A stretch of 11,588 nt of DNA from Blastocladiella britannica. Lineage: Eukaryota; Blastocladiomycota; Blastocladiomycetes; Blastocladiales; Blastocladiaceae. The translations under genes were made by a program, and so were the position numbers. Below, in pieces: positions 1-7,747 of the stretch. Location: positions 1-11,588 of the forward strand of contig MU625109.1 in assembly GCA_025349905.2 (NCBI GenBank), in the 5' to 3' direction. Numbering within the stretch: position 1 is the first letter of the stretch; the number at the start of each line of letters is the position of its first letter. The notes below the pieces were generated by a model, which was not told where the DNA came from, ran no database searches, and worked only from the letters and a program-made list of their open reading frames with translations.

Positions 1-108
1 GTACCTTGACATTTTGATCTACCCAAAAACTAGATCACAACTCACACAACAACTACCAACAGAGGAAGCACAGACGTCGCTCGACTTTTGAAAATACATG
101 AAACTATT
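1..108. other. Left edge, 3' flank of the F-box gene
   Basis: This short flank lies beyond the stop codon of the minus-strand F-box gene and should hold its 3' untranslated region. It is A/C-rich on the plus strand. I see no convincing coding exon: a plus-strand ATG at 98 opens only about 20 codons and runs straight into the F-box gene. Confidence 0.4.
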
Positions 109-2769
109 TTACCGAGTTGATAATGGCCGGCGCTTGAGCACCGCCAATGCCCGACCATAAAACGACAAGAGGGTATCATATCCGCGGCCGATCCACATGA
201 CGTCGGATCGCGTCGCTTGTGGAATCGCGTCCTGGTCCGCATCACACTGTTCGCCAAGCGGGCAGTATAGAGTTCCGGAGTCGCTGCTGGACGCGTATTG
301 CACCAAAGACCTTTTTAGTTTCTCAGTATGAGTACAAGCCGGCACCACGATCAAATATAGGAATACATACACGCCATCCGCCGCCTCGTCCTTGGCCTGC
401 GTATTTCGACTCCACTGCTTGGCCACATGCGGGCACAAGTGCACCAAATCCTTGAGTGGCGGGCGGTCCGGTGGGGCCACCAAGTCGTGAACCGAGACGT
501 GGCCGCGGAAGTCCATGTTGAAATGAAGCGAGTAGCCGACGAGACATGCGGCCAAGCACCCGAACTGCTTGGCGTAAAGGTAAGCCGGGTACTTGACATT
601 GGGCAAGCTTGCAAGGCTCAGTACGGGCCGGTCCCAGTCGAGTGGGACCCCATCTTCCTCTGGATCGACTTCGGGGAGCTCGCGCGCCTGCACCTGCCAC
701 GTCACATTGCTGCTGCTGCTACTGCCGCTGTTGCCGCCATTCGTTGCCGCAGACGCATAAGCATAGCGCACGCGCGTTGGTGGTAGCACCGTGGTGACGG
801 CCGCACCGTTCGGGTCCAGAAGCGGGTCAAAAGTGGCCAGCGCATCGCCCGTGGGCCACGGTGGGGACGTCAGCGAAAACAGCTGCAGCCAGTCTGGCCG
901 CGCGTACATCCGCTCCTGGGGCTTTGAGTTGTCGGGCGTGGCCGCTGTTGCTGCTGTTGCCAACAGTCCCGGGCGGTACCAAGGCCGCCAGATCGCGAGC
1001 CCGACCTCGCCCGTATCGGTGATAGGCCGCGCAACGTATTGTCGGTTCCCCGTGGCCAAATCCCAGATCGAGATCCCAGTCTTGGCGTCGCTCGTCAGCA
1101 CTACCCTCGGGAAGTCCGGGTCGTAGTGGATGAAGGTGATGATTTCGACGTTGGTGGTCCAGCCCTTTCGCGGCACTAGCGTGTCGCGCGCCAAGTGCTG
1201 CACGGTAATGTATTGCCGCGACGGCGACGCGTAGACGAGGAGAAGCTCGTCTTCGTGGGTCGGCGACGGGTACATGAACAGGGCTGATTGGGCGTTTTTT
1301 TAGTCATTGCTCGGACTATCGCCGCGAAAAAAGAAATAAAAAGAAATGAAAGGACGCACAAGACATGTCGGCATGAAACCCGTGGTACTTGGAGCACCGG
1401 CCCACCTCGGCCACCGTCCGCTTCTCGCCGATCATGTGCCAGGACACGTGCGCGCGGCCCAGCACCGTGATATCGGCCACTGCAATGCGGTTCGCCGCCG
1501 TGTCAACGGCGAGCAACCGCAGTCGGCGGCCGCGGCCAAATGCAAATCCAAACGCCGCATCCAGGAGGTCGGCTGGGTCGTCACCTTCCTGCTGCTCGTT
1601 GGCCATTGCTGCACCATTATTGCCATCACCATTGACTGCCACGAAAGCGTTGTCGTCACCATTCTCCGCGGTTTCAGCGGCGGCACCACCAGGTACTTGC
1701 GCGTTCATCACAGGCTGGACCGCGGCAGGGAGCAGGTCAGGAAACATGCCCTCTTCCAGGATCGTGGTCGATAGCCGCTGCATGGTCCCCAAGTCAATGA
1801 CATGCACCGCGTAGTAATGGACCGTGTCCATGTGAAAGTGATGGTGATGGTGGTGGTGGTGGTGATCTTCGTCATCGTCATGTTCGTCGTCGTCGCTGTC
1901 GCCCTCCGAGAATGGGTCGTCGGAATCGGTCGTGGGCTCGTCCGTGTACTCTTCGTCACCATCGTCAGTGACGGGTGTTGGTTCTGCTTCACTACTACCA
2001 CCAGCAGTAACGACAACAGCAGGAGCAGTAGGACCAGTGGCGGACAGCGGTACGGTTGGATTCGACGACGACGAAGGGGGAAATGGACCATGGTGATCGG
2101 GGCAGCGGAACTGCACATGCTCGGCGCTGGCAAGCATTGCGGCGGGGCAATGGTGCTCGGTCAAGTACGCCACGACGCCGTGCTCCAGGATTCGATCGCC
2201 TTCTGCAGTGTTGGCAGCGGTAGAGACGGCAGGCACCTCATGCACCACGTCGCGAATGCCGATAAAGTGGCCGGGCAGAAGCGCGCCGCCCAAGTGCAAT
2301 AGCGCGTGCAAGTCGTACTCGCGTCGGCGGTCGGGAGGCCGCGCAGTGTCGCCATCTTCCACAACGTCCTGAATGCCATTCCCATTACCGCGAGACGCCC
2401 AGGTGCGCGTGTACAAAAAGTAATCGTGGGCCAAGTCTCGCCACCGGCCCGGCGCGGACGCATCGCCCTGCCGGAACGCGGGCTGGTCGTGGTCGCGGTT
2501 GCGCGCCAGAGATCCATTGGCAATCAGAAAATAGGCGCGCCAGCCAGTCGAGTCCACCACGCTGTTTTTTTATGAAGGCGGTCACAGGCACAGCGACGTT
2601 TGTCAGTATACGAGGTACTCTTACACGATCTTCATAGAGAATTAACGGACGTGTAAAACTCGCGGTTGACGCGGGCCAGCTGTGCCAGCCGCCGCGGCGA
2701 GCGTAGTGTGTCGGCCGCAACAAATTCCGTGACGCGCACCAGGATTTCGGTCGGCAGCTCGGACAACAT
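109..2769 (-). CDS. F-box protein with WD40-like C-terminal region (4 exons)
   Basis: Probable substrate adaptor of an SCF ubiquitin ligase. Proposed exons are 2769-2651, 2561-1360, 1283-371 and 310-109, giving 811 aa. Seen: the first exon begins MLSELPTEILVRVTEF and continues to LARVNREFY, which fits an F-box (residues about 2-45, the part that would bind Skp1). The join gives a natural continuation, FYT-VVDSTGWRAYF. Residues about 225-285 are low complexity and very acidic, ending in nine histidines (about 273-281). The C-terminal half has beta-propeller-like strands, with a recognisable WD motif (GISIWDLATGN, IWD near 513-515) and later DGVSLVQYASSSDSGTLY across the last splice. Individual blades are too degenerate to count. 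The ATG lies only 43 bp after the HIS4 stop. The F-box call is fairly firm, the WD40-like call moderate, the substrate unknown. Intron 1 is the weakest part of the model because its donor is non-consensus. Confidence 0.72.
311..370 (-). other. Intron 3 of the F-box gene (60 nt, no stop)
   Basis: The donor is GTATGT at 370 and the acceptor is AAAAAG ending at 311, with an ACTAA branch-like site just before it. The length is a multiple of three and there is no in-frame stop, so the gene reads open straight through it. I call it an intron because it is AT-rich with a consensus donor, and because removal joins DGV to SLVQYASSS in a propeller-like context (phase 2). Confidence 0.7.
1284..1359 (-). 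other. Intron 2 of the F-box gene (76 nt)
   Basis: The donor is GTGCGT at 1359, the branch-like site is TGACTAA, and the acceptor is CAATCAG ending at 1284. It joins two long open frames in phase 1, giving ADMS-SLFMYPSP. It is T-rich in a GC-rich gene. Confidence 0.8.
1838..1930 (-). repeat. Poly-His tract and acidic low-complexity run in the F-box gene
   Basis: On the plus strand 1838-1864 is a run of GTG/ATG triplets, read on the minus strand as nine consecutive CAC/CAT histidine codons. The adjoining bases to about 1930 encode mostly Asp, Glu and Ser. This is a trinucleotide-repeat-like, slippage-prone stretch in the middle of the protein between the F-box and the propeller-like region. 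Confidence 0.85.
2562..2650 (-). other. Intron 1 of the F-box gene (proposed, 89 nt)
   Basis: The acceptor, an A-rich run ending in CAG at 2562, and the branch site TACTGAC (2608-2602) are good. The donor is uncertain. GTCCGT at 2650 is non-consensus but gives the only phase that joins the F-box frame to the next long open frame. GTAAGA at 2624 is a consensus donor, but the F-box frame meets TGA at 2634-2632 before reaching it. Confidence 0.5.
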
Positions 2770-2812
2770 TGCATTGATTTTCAATTTTCAAAAATCAAAG
2801 AAAAGCTCATCA
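2770..2812 (-). promoter_or_regulatory. 43-bp HIS4/F-box intergene
   Basis: This T/A-rich gap separates two genes on the same strand and must hold the HIS4 transcript end, or at least its 3' UTR start, plus the F-box leader. An extra ATG at 2774-2772 lies 5 nt upstream of the F-box ATG in another frame. Promoter elements for the F-box gene must lie largely inside the HIS4 coding sequence. Confidence 0.5.
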
Positions 2813-5506
2813 TCAAACACGGCCAACACGGACCCCGACTGCGCGTGCGTGCGCGTCCAGCCCTTCCACCTTGGCCAGCGTCATGACGCACTCAGCCAGC
2901 CGCTCCAACCCGTCGCGCGTAATCTCCTGCGCGGTCATGTGCTTGAAGAAGGTAGCCATCGACACCCCGGAGTACATGCGCGCGTACCCGTAGCACGGCA
3001 GCGTGTGGTTGGTTCCCGACGCGTAGTCGCCGCACGACTCGGGCGTGTACGGCCCCACAAACACCGATCCGGCGTGCGTCACGCAGTCTACGAGCGACCG
3101 GGCCACCTCCATGTCGGTCAAGTTGAGGATCAGGTGCTCGGGCGCGTACGCGTTCGAGAATGCCACGGCGGCGTCCAAATTCGACACCCGCACAATCAGG
3201 GACTTGGCCAGACATTGTGCGACAATCGCGTGGCGGGGCAGGGCTGCGGCCTGGCGCGCGACCTCGGCCTCGACCCGCGCCATCGCCGCGTCGTCCATGG
3301 CCACGCCAACCAGTACCACTTGCGAGTCGGGCCCGTGCTCGGCCTGCGACAACAAGTCGGCGGCCACAAACGCCGGGTTCGACTGGGAGTCGGCAATCAC
3401 CAGCACTTCCGACGGGCCGGCGGGCATGTCCACGGCGACCATGGCGCGGGTATCGGTCGAGCACAGCATCTTGGCCGCGGTCACAAACTGGTTACCCGGT
3501 CCACAGATCTTGTCGACCTTGGTGATAGTAGCGGTCCCGTACGCCATCGCGGCCACCGCCTGTGCGCCGCCCGCACGCACCACCTGCGCGGCGCCAATCT
3601 TGTCGGCCACGTACAGCACCTCGGGTGCGACCGATCCGTCGGGCCGCGGCGGCGTCGCCACCACAATTGTCTTGCACCCGGCCACGGCCGCAGGGACGCC
3701 CAGCATCAGCGTCGACGACGGCAGCACCGCGGTCCCACCGGGGACGTATAGGCCGACCGACTCAATTGCGCGCGCGTGGCGGGAGCACACGACCCCCGGC
3801 ATCGTCTCGACCACCAACGGTTCCAGGTTTAGCTGCGCGCGGTGGAACTTTTCCACGTTGGCCATGGCGGTGTCAATGGCCTTCTTGACCTTAGGGTCGA
3901 GCGACTCGGGCTTGTAGTGCTGCGCAAACGGAGGCAGGAGCACAAGTGAGTCGAGGTCGGCCCGATCAAACTTTTTGGTGTACTCGAGCACCGCCGCATC
4001 GCCGCGGTCGCGCACTGCCGCCACGATCGGGGCCACAATCGATGAGATCCGGTCCGAGTCGAGAATCGGCCGCTTGAGCAGCGTCGCGTACTCGGCGGAT
4101 GCCGGCGCAATATCGTCCAGGTCGTACGTGTTCATCTTGTACAGCGGCTTGTCGGAGGGAGCAACAACAGGCGCAGGGGTCGGAGCAGGAGCAGGAGTCG
4201 GTGGGGCCTCGACGTACTGCGGCTTGGCGTCGCCCTTGCGTCGGGTGATTTTGCGCGCCCGCGCGTCCAGCATCGCCTCAATATCGGCCAGGGACGCGCC
4301 CATGGCCGTGGCCTTGGCCAGCGCGAAATAAATCACGTCGGCAGCTTCGGCGGCTGCGTCGGCCTTGTTGTCGGTGGCAGCGAGCTCGTGCGCCTCCTCC
4401 ACGAGCTTGGCCTTGAGCAGCGCCGCATCGCCAAACAGACGGGCCGTGTAGCTTCCGGCAGGTGCGCTGGCTTTACGGTGGGCCAGGGTGCGTGCAAGCG
4501 CAGCAATGCCGCCGCCCGGAGAAGCCACAGTATCGTTAGCGGCAGCGTCAAACGGCGCCGCGTCAAAGCACGACCAGGCTCCCGTGTGGCAGAACCCGGA
4601 CCCTTCCTGCTCGACCACAAACTGCAGTGCATCGGCGTCGCAGTCGGCGTTGATGCGCACCAGCTGCTGAACCGACCCGGACGTGGCGCCCTTGTACCAG
4701 AGGCTGCGACGTGACCGCGAGTAATACACGCCGGTCCCTTCGCGCATGGCCGCGGCAAGCGACGCGCGCGACGAGTACACGAGCCCAAGTGCGGCGCCAC
4801 CGGCGGCTGACACTACTAGCGTCGGGAACAGCGCGTCGTACCGGTCAGTGGTCAGGCCCGTGGCTACCGTGAACACGTCAATGGCCGCAATCGAGCCAGC
4901 GGGCACGGGAGTGACCAAATCGGCATCGGATGGGTACGTAATGCGGTCGGCGGGAACCGCGGCGCCGACACCGGCCACGCGTAGCAGTTCCAGCGGGCCG
5001 AGAAGCTGGGTGTCGCGTCCCAGGTTGCATAGCTGGAGGACCGCTGGGACGCCGAACGCGGCGGCCAGATCGCGCAGCGCGGGCTCGTCCAGGGTCGTGG
5101 CACTGCGGTCCGTGACCCGCAGCAGAATCGCCGAGACGCTTCCCTCCACCGCACCTGCCGCGGCAAGGTACTCGGCGCGCAAGTCGCAGTTGGTGACCGA
5201 CGCGACCGTCAGAAGCGCGACCAGCCGCGCCGCGGGCAAACTATCCTTAGAAGCGGCAGCAGCGGAGATGTCCAGAATAGCCCGCTCGGCTCCACTGTCG
5301 AGCACCGCCAGCGCCGCGTCCGCGGTCGCGACCTCGACCCAGGTCCGGGCGCGAGCGGTGGGAGAAAGTTGCTGCGGCAGTGCTCCACCACCAAGCACCA
5401 GAACGCCGTGCGGCGCGTAGCGAGCGAGTTGCTCGAGGGCATAGGTGGCCTTGAGAACTGCGGTTGGGGCCGCGTCGGCCGGCAGCGTGACCGACGGGAG
5501 AATCAT
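2813..5506 (-). CDS. HIS4: Histidine biosynthesis trifunctional protein (PRA-CH / PRA-PH / histidinol dehydrogenase)
   Basis: Cytosolic enzyme for three steps of histidine synthesis: hydrolysis of phosphoribosyl-ATP to phosphoribosyl-AMP, ring opening of phosphoribosyl-AMP, and NAD-dependent oxidation of histidinol to histidine. It is 897 aa and uninterrupted. Seen: a variable N-terminal region (1 to about 235). Then the cyclohydrolase domain (about 240-320), with [22 protein letters not shown] and [11 protein letters not shown] giving zinc cysteines C289, C306 and C313. Then the pyrophosphohydrolase domain (about 335-425), with acidic metal residues in LVEEAHEL and EAADVIYF. A Pro/Ala linker (about 434-450) follows. 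Last is histidinol dehydrogenase (about 456-897), with [25 protein letters not shown], zinc ligands Q721, H724, D827 and H886, and the catalytic pair E790-H791. The domain order is that of fungal HIS4. The start at 5506 (MILP) matches the usual M-x-LP beginning; a longer N terminus by splicing is possible. Confidence 0.97.
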   Translation of the reverse strand: MILPSVTLPADAAPTAVLKATYALEQLARYAPHGVLVLGGGALPQQLSPTARARTWVEVATADAALAVLDSGAERAILDISAAAASKDSLPAARLVALLTVASVTNCDLRAEYLAAAGAVEGSVSAILLRVTDRSATTLDEPALRDLAAAFGVPAVLQLCNLGRDTQLLGPLELLRVAGVGAAVPADRITYPSDADLVTPVPAGSIAAIDVFTVATGLTTDRYDALFPTLVVSAAGGAALGLVYSSRASLAAAMREGTGVYYSRSRRSLWYKGATSGSVQQLVRINADCDADALQFVVEQEGSGFCHTGAWSCFDAAPFDAAANDTVASPGGGIAALARTLAHRKASAPAGSYTARLFGDAALLKAKLVEEAHELAATDNKADAAAEAADVIYFALAKATAMGASLADIEAMLDARARKITRRKGDAKPQYVEAPPTPAPAPTPAPVVAPSDKPLYKMNTYDLDDIAPASAEYATLLKRPILDSDRISSIVAPIVAAVRDRGDAAVLEYTKKFDRADLDSLVLLPPFAQHYKPESLDPKVKKAIDTAMANVEKFHRAQLNLEPLVVETMPGVVCSRHARAIESVGLYVPGGTAVLPSSTLMLGVPAAVAGCKTIVVATPPRPDGSVAPEVLYVADKIGAAQVVRAGGAQAVAAMAYGTATITKVDKICGPGNQFVTAAKMLCSTDTRAMVAVDMPAGPSEVLVIADSQSNPAFVAADLLSQAEHGPDSQVVLVGVAMDDAAMARVEAEVARQAAALPRHAIVAQCLAKSLIVRVSNLDAAVAFSNAYAPEHLILNLTDMEVARSLVDCVTHAGSVFVGPYTPESCGDYASGTNHTLPCYGYARMYSGVSMATFFKHMTAQEITRDGLERLAECVMTLAKVEGLDAHARAVGVRVGRV

Positions 5507-5911
5507 GGCGGTTGGGCCGCGTGATGTCTAGTATTACTCAGTCAATAGACTATTCTGGTTGCTGTCAAAAGATATCGACGGACCGTGGGGACATTGGCAC
5601 CGGCGATCGCGGGCAAGGGAGCGAGATCAGGCAAGGAAGGGAGTTGCGGGAGGGTCGACATTATTTCGTTGGTTATATGAAGGTTATTGTGCTTGAGGAA
5701 AGAGATAAGAGTGAGGAAACGCGTGATACTTGAAGCCCAAGTCCAAGGTCGGTACCGGAACCGGCCAATTCCGTGCGTGTTAAAAATCACCACGTGAAGA
5801 ATAGTAGTCATGATCGACCGCTGTTCCACCGCACCTTCTAGCGGTTTCAACCTGCGCGGATCGATCGGGCCGGCAGGTATTGGGTACCAAGAGCATTTGC
5901 ACAATTACATT
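5507..5911. promoter_or_regulatory. HIS4 promoter/leader and Ataxin-10 3' region
   Basis: This 405-bp gap lies between the Ataxin-10 stop and the HIS4 ATG, both on the minus strand. It holds CACGTG at 5791-5796 (E-box of the Cbf1/Pho4 bHLH type), a plus-strand CCAAT at 5765-5769, a TATA-like ATATAA on the minus strand near 5673-5679, and a 39-codon open frame starting at 5661. TTACTCA at 5534-5540 is one mismatch from the Gcn4/CPC-1 core TGACTCA. These are motif matches only; no binding is shown. I see no other gene here. Confidence 0.55.
5542..5661 (-). CDS. Small ORF (39 aa) upstream of HIS4: uORF or cryptic 5' exon
   Basis: An ATG in A-rich context (GAAATAATGTCG) opens 39 codons rich in Leu and Pro (MSTLPQLPSLPDLAPLPAIA at the start), ending at a TGA 35 nt before the HIS4 ATG. 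It sits just below a TATA-like site and so could be in the HIS4 5' leader. Alternatively, splicing from GTCCGT at 5583 to CTAG ending at 5528 (56 nt) would join its first 26 codons, in frame through seven more, to HIS4 and extend that protein by 33 residues. I cannot tell these from chance. Confidence 0.3.
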   Translation of the reverse strand: MSTLPQLPSLPDLAPLPAIAGANVPTVRRYLLTATRIVY

Positions 5912-7626
5912 TTACTTTGGAGCCGATTTTTTGGCGTCGAGGCCCAGGATCCGCTTTCGAACCGCCTCGGGATCAAGCTTCAACTCCTCCTTGAGCATGG
6001 CCTTGGTCTCGTCGGCAATGTCCACCGCGCGCATCCCGTCAATCAGTGCCTGGCTCTCGGGATTGTGCTTGACCATGGAATGCAGGCAGAAAATGCCATA
6101 CTCGCGAATAACTGTGTTTCATTTCGTGTTAAGCATGAACGCACGATGAAAAAGGTGAAGAAGAAAAAAACGTACATGGATGCATGTCGTCGTACGCGCA
6201 CTGAGCGAGGACCAGCGGAACCGCACCCGCCTCTCGCGCAGCGTCTTGGAGTGCACGGTTCTCGGTGATCAGCTGCGCAAGTACCAGCAACACAAGCTTC
6301 TTGGTCCCAAATATGGAATCGCCTGACGTTGCATCAGTAGAAGGCGCCACCGCCGACTTGGCAGTCGTGCGCGGCTGGCTCGCATGGAGCCACGCCAGCA
6401 TGGCCACCAGCGGCTCGACCAGTGACGCCGGTTGGCTGCCGGCAACCGTGATGGCGTCGAAAAAGTGCAGTTCCTCCAGCAAGAGCGACGCGGGCGGCAT
6501 ACTCAGTGATGCGCGCATCTCCTCGTCCTTTTCTTGTTCGCCCGCGTTAGCATCAGTCTTGGCTCCAATGGAGGAGGCAGCCACCACTTGCGCAACGTCT
6601 AAAGTCCACTGCTCGACCAGAAACGGGATCGCGCAGTCGGCAATCCCTGCGGGCCATTCAGAGCGAGTGGGCGAAAGAGACCCGGTGAGGTGCATGAGCA
6701 ATTCGACACGAGGGAGCGGCGCCAGCGCGTGCCAGGCGGCGGGCAAGACGTTGTGCCGAGCCAGTGCGACTGCGACCGCTGCTGTTGCCGTCGCAATCTC
6801 GCCCGTGGCAAGCTCGGGCAATTCTCCCAACAGTACCGCCGTCAGGTCCGCTGGATCATCATCGGGCTGCTGCTCGGCAACCTCGTGGCTGCCCATGGTC
6901 GCGCCGCGCTCGGCGCATGCCAGCATCAAAATCCGCTCAAGCACCACTGCGCCCTCGGACGCGCGTTGTCCAGCGGAGACGGGCCGGAACGGCAGCAGTC
7001 TGTTGGCAAGGAGGACCATGGCCATCAGGATGGTGCGACGGCGGTCTGCCGTGGCCGGCTGCATGACCAGTACGTCCAGGACTAGATTTGCCAGCTTGCG
7101 AGAGGCACCAAACGTCGACGGCGCATCTTTAGCGAGGGTCGGGTATCCAGACGCCAAATTCGAGACCGCCTCCACGGCTGCCATAGTAATCGCGCGGTCC
7201 GAGGTGGATGCCAAGCATGCGAGCATGAATTTGCCAATGTCGGCCGTGGTGGCAATGCTTTCCTGCGCCTCGTGGACGTTGATACACGCGTTACGAATCG
7301 CGCGCAAGACGACCAAGGTGAGCTCGCGGTCGAGCAGAGGCGTTCCTTGGTCGACTATAATCAACAAGGCGACCCACAGGACCGGGGACAGGCGTCCGGT
7401 GTATTCCCTATCGGCATTATACCAGTGAATCGATAATCCCTTACTCGAAAATATTTAGATACAAAAGTTACCGGCATTCCTGGCTCTTTCCAAGGTCGCT
7501 GGCGATATCAATCAAGATTTCGCGGATTTCCTGCGTGTCTATTGGTGGAGGTGCATTGCAGGCCGTGACCAGGTCCTTGAGGTCGTCAATAAATTGCTCG
7601 AGTTGCTGCGTCATAATTTTTTCCAT
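5912..7626 (-). CDS. Ataxin-10 / CTR86-family protein (3 exons)
   Basis: Armadillo-like helical-repeat protein of the Ataxin-10 family. Animal members are linked to cytokinesis and neuronal survival; the yeast homologue is CTR86. The biochemical role is not settled. Exons 7626-7472, 7407-6176 and 6111-5912 give 528 aa, close to the fungal homologues. Seen: an N-terminal helical region with LRAIRNACINVHEAQESIA, resembling the family's RNACA-NQ repeat. The C-terminal Ataxin-10 domain (about 417-515) has KKLVLLVLAQLITENRALQD, GAVPLVLAQCAYDDMHP and, after the last splice, FIREYGIFCLHSMVKHNPES (463-482), matching the family signature of D-x-x-P-F-I-R-E-W followed by N-P-E-N-Q. The chain ends in a Lys-rich tail. 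A second in-frame ATG at 7614 is an alternative start four codons in. It is divergent from the golgin gene. Confidence 0.9.
6112..6175 (-). other. Intron 2 of the Ataxin-10 gene (64 nt)
   Basis: The donor is GTACGT at 6175, the branch-like site is CTTAAC, and the acceptor is ACACAG ending at 6112. The phase-1 join gives DDMHPFIREYG, restoring the most conserved part of the Ataxin-10 domain. Confidence 0.92.
7408..7471 (-). other. Intron 1 of the Ataxin-10 gene (64 nt)
   Basis: The donor is GTAACT at 7471 and the preferred acceptor is GATAG ending at 7408, in phase 2. A nearer acceptor (TCGAG ending at 7444) is in the same phase but would make a 28-nt intron and add 12 residues. The 64-nt length matches the other introns here, so I prefer it. 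Confidence 0.7.
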
Positions 7627-7747
7627 TGGGAAGAGCGCTGACCACGTGGGTCTGGCGCATGGGAAACCCACACAAATATTTTTTGTATTGTATCTCTTCC
7701 CCCTCATTCGCCACCCGCGAATTCCCAGTTTATAATACAATTCACAA
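7627..7747. promoter_or_regulatory. 121-bp divergent promoter between Ataxin-10 and the golgin
   Basis: The two start codons face away from each other across 121 bp, which must serve both genes. It contains the palindrome CCACGTGG (core CACGTG at 7643-7648), a T-rich tract near 7678-7685 and a TATA-like TTTATAAT just before the golgin ATG. A second CACGTG at 7770-7775 lies inside the first golgin exon. Confidence 0.7.

Noticed and set aside
2632..2634. In-frame TGA in the F-box exon read as selenocysteine or stop-codon readthrough
   Set aside because: A splice donor just upstream explains it more simply, and there is no evidence for a selenocysteine element or a variant code; TGA serves as the normal stop in HIS4 and the golgin.
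2666..3751. Long plus-strand frames opposite HIS4 (also 3045-3917 and 4746-5420)
   Set aside because: Arg/His/Gly-rich composition typical of antisense shadows. HIS4 on the other strand explains the region completely.
6265..7428. 387-codon plus-strand open frame opposite Ataxin-10
   Set aside because: It is antisense to a gene with clear family motifs, Ser/Ala/Arg-rich as expected of a shadow frame in GC-rich DNA, and matches no family I know.
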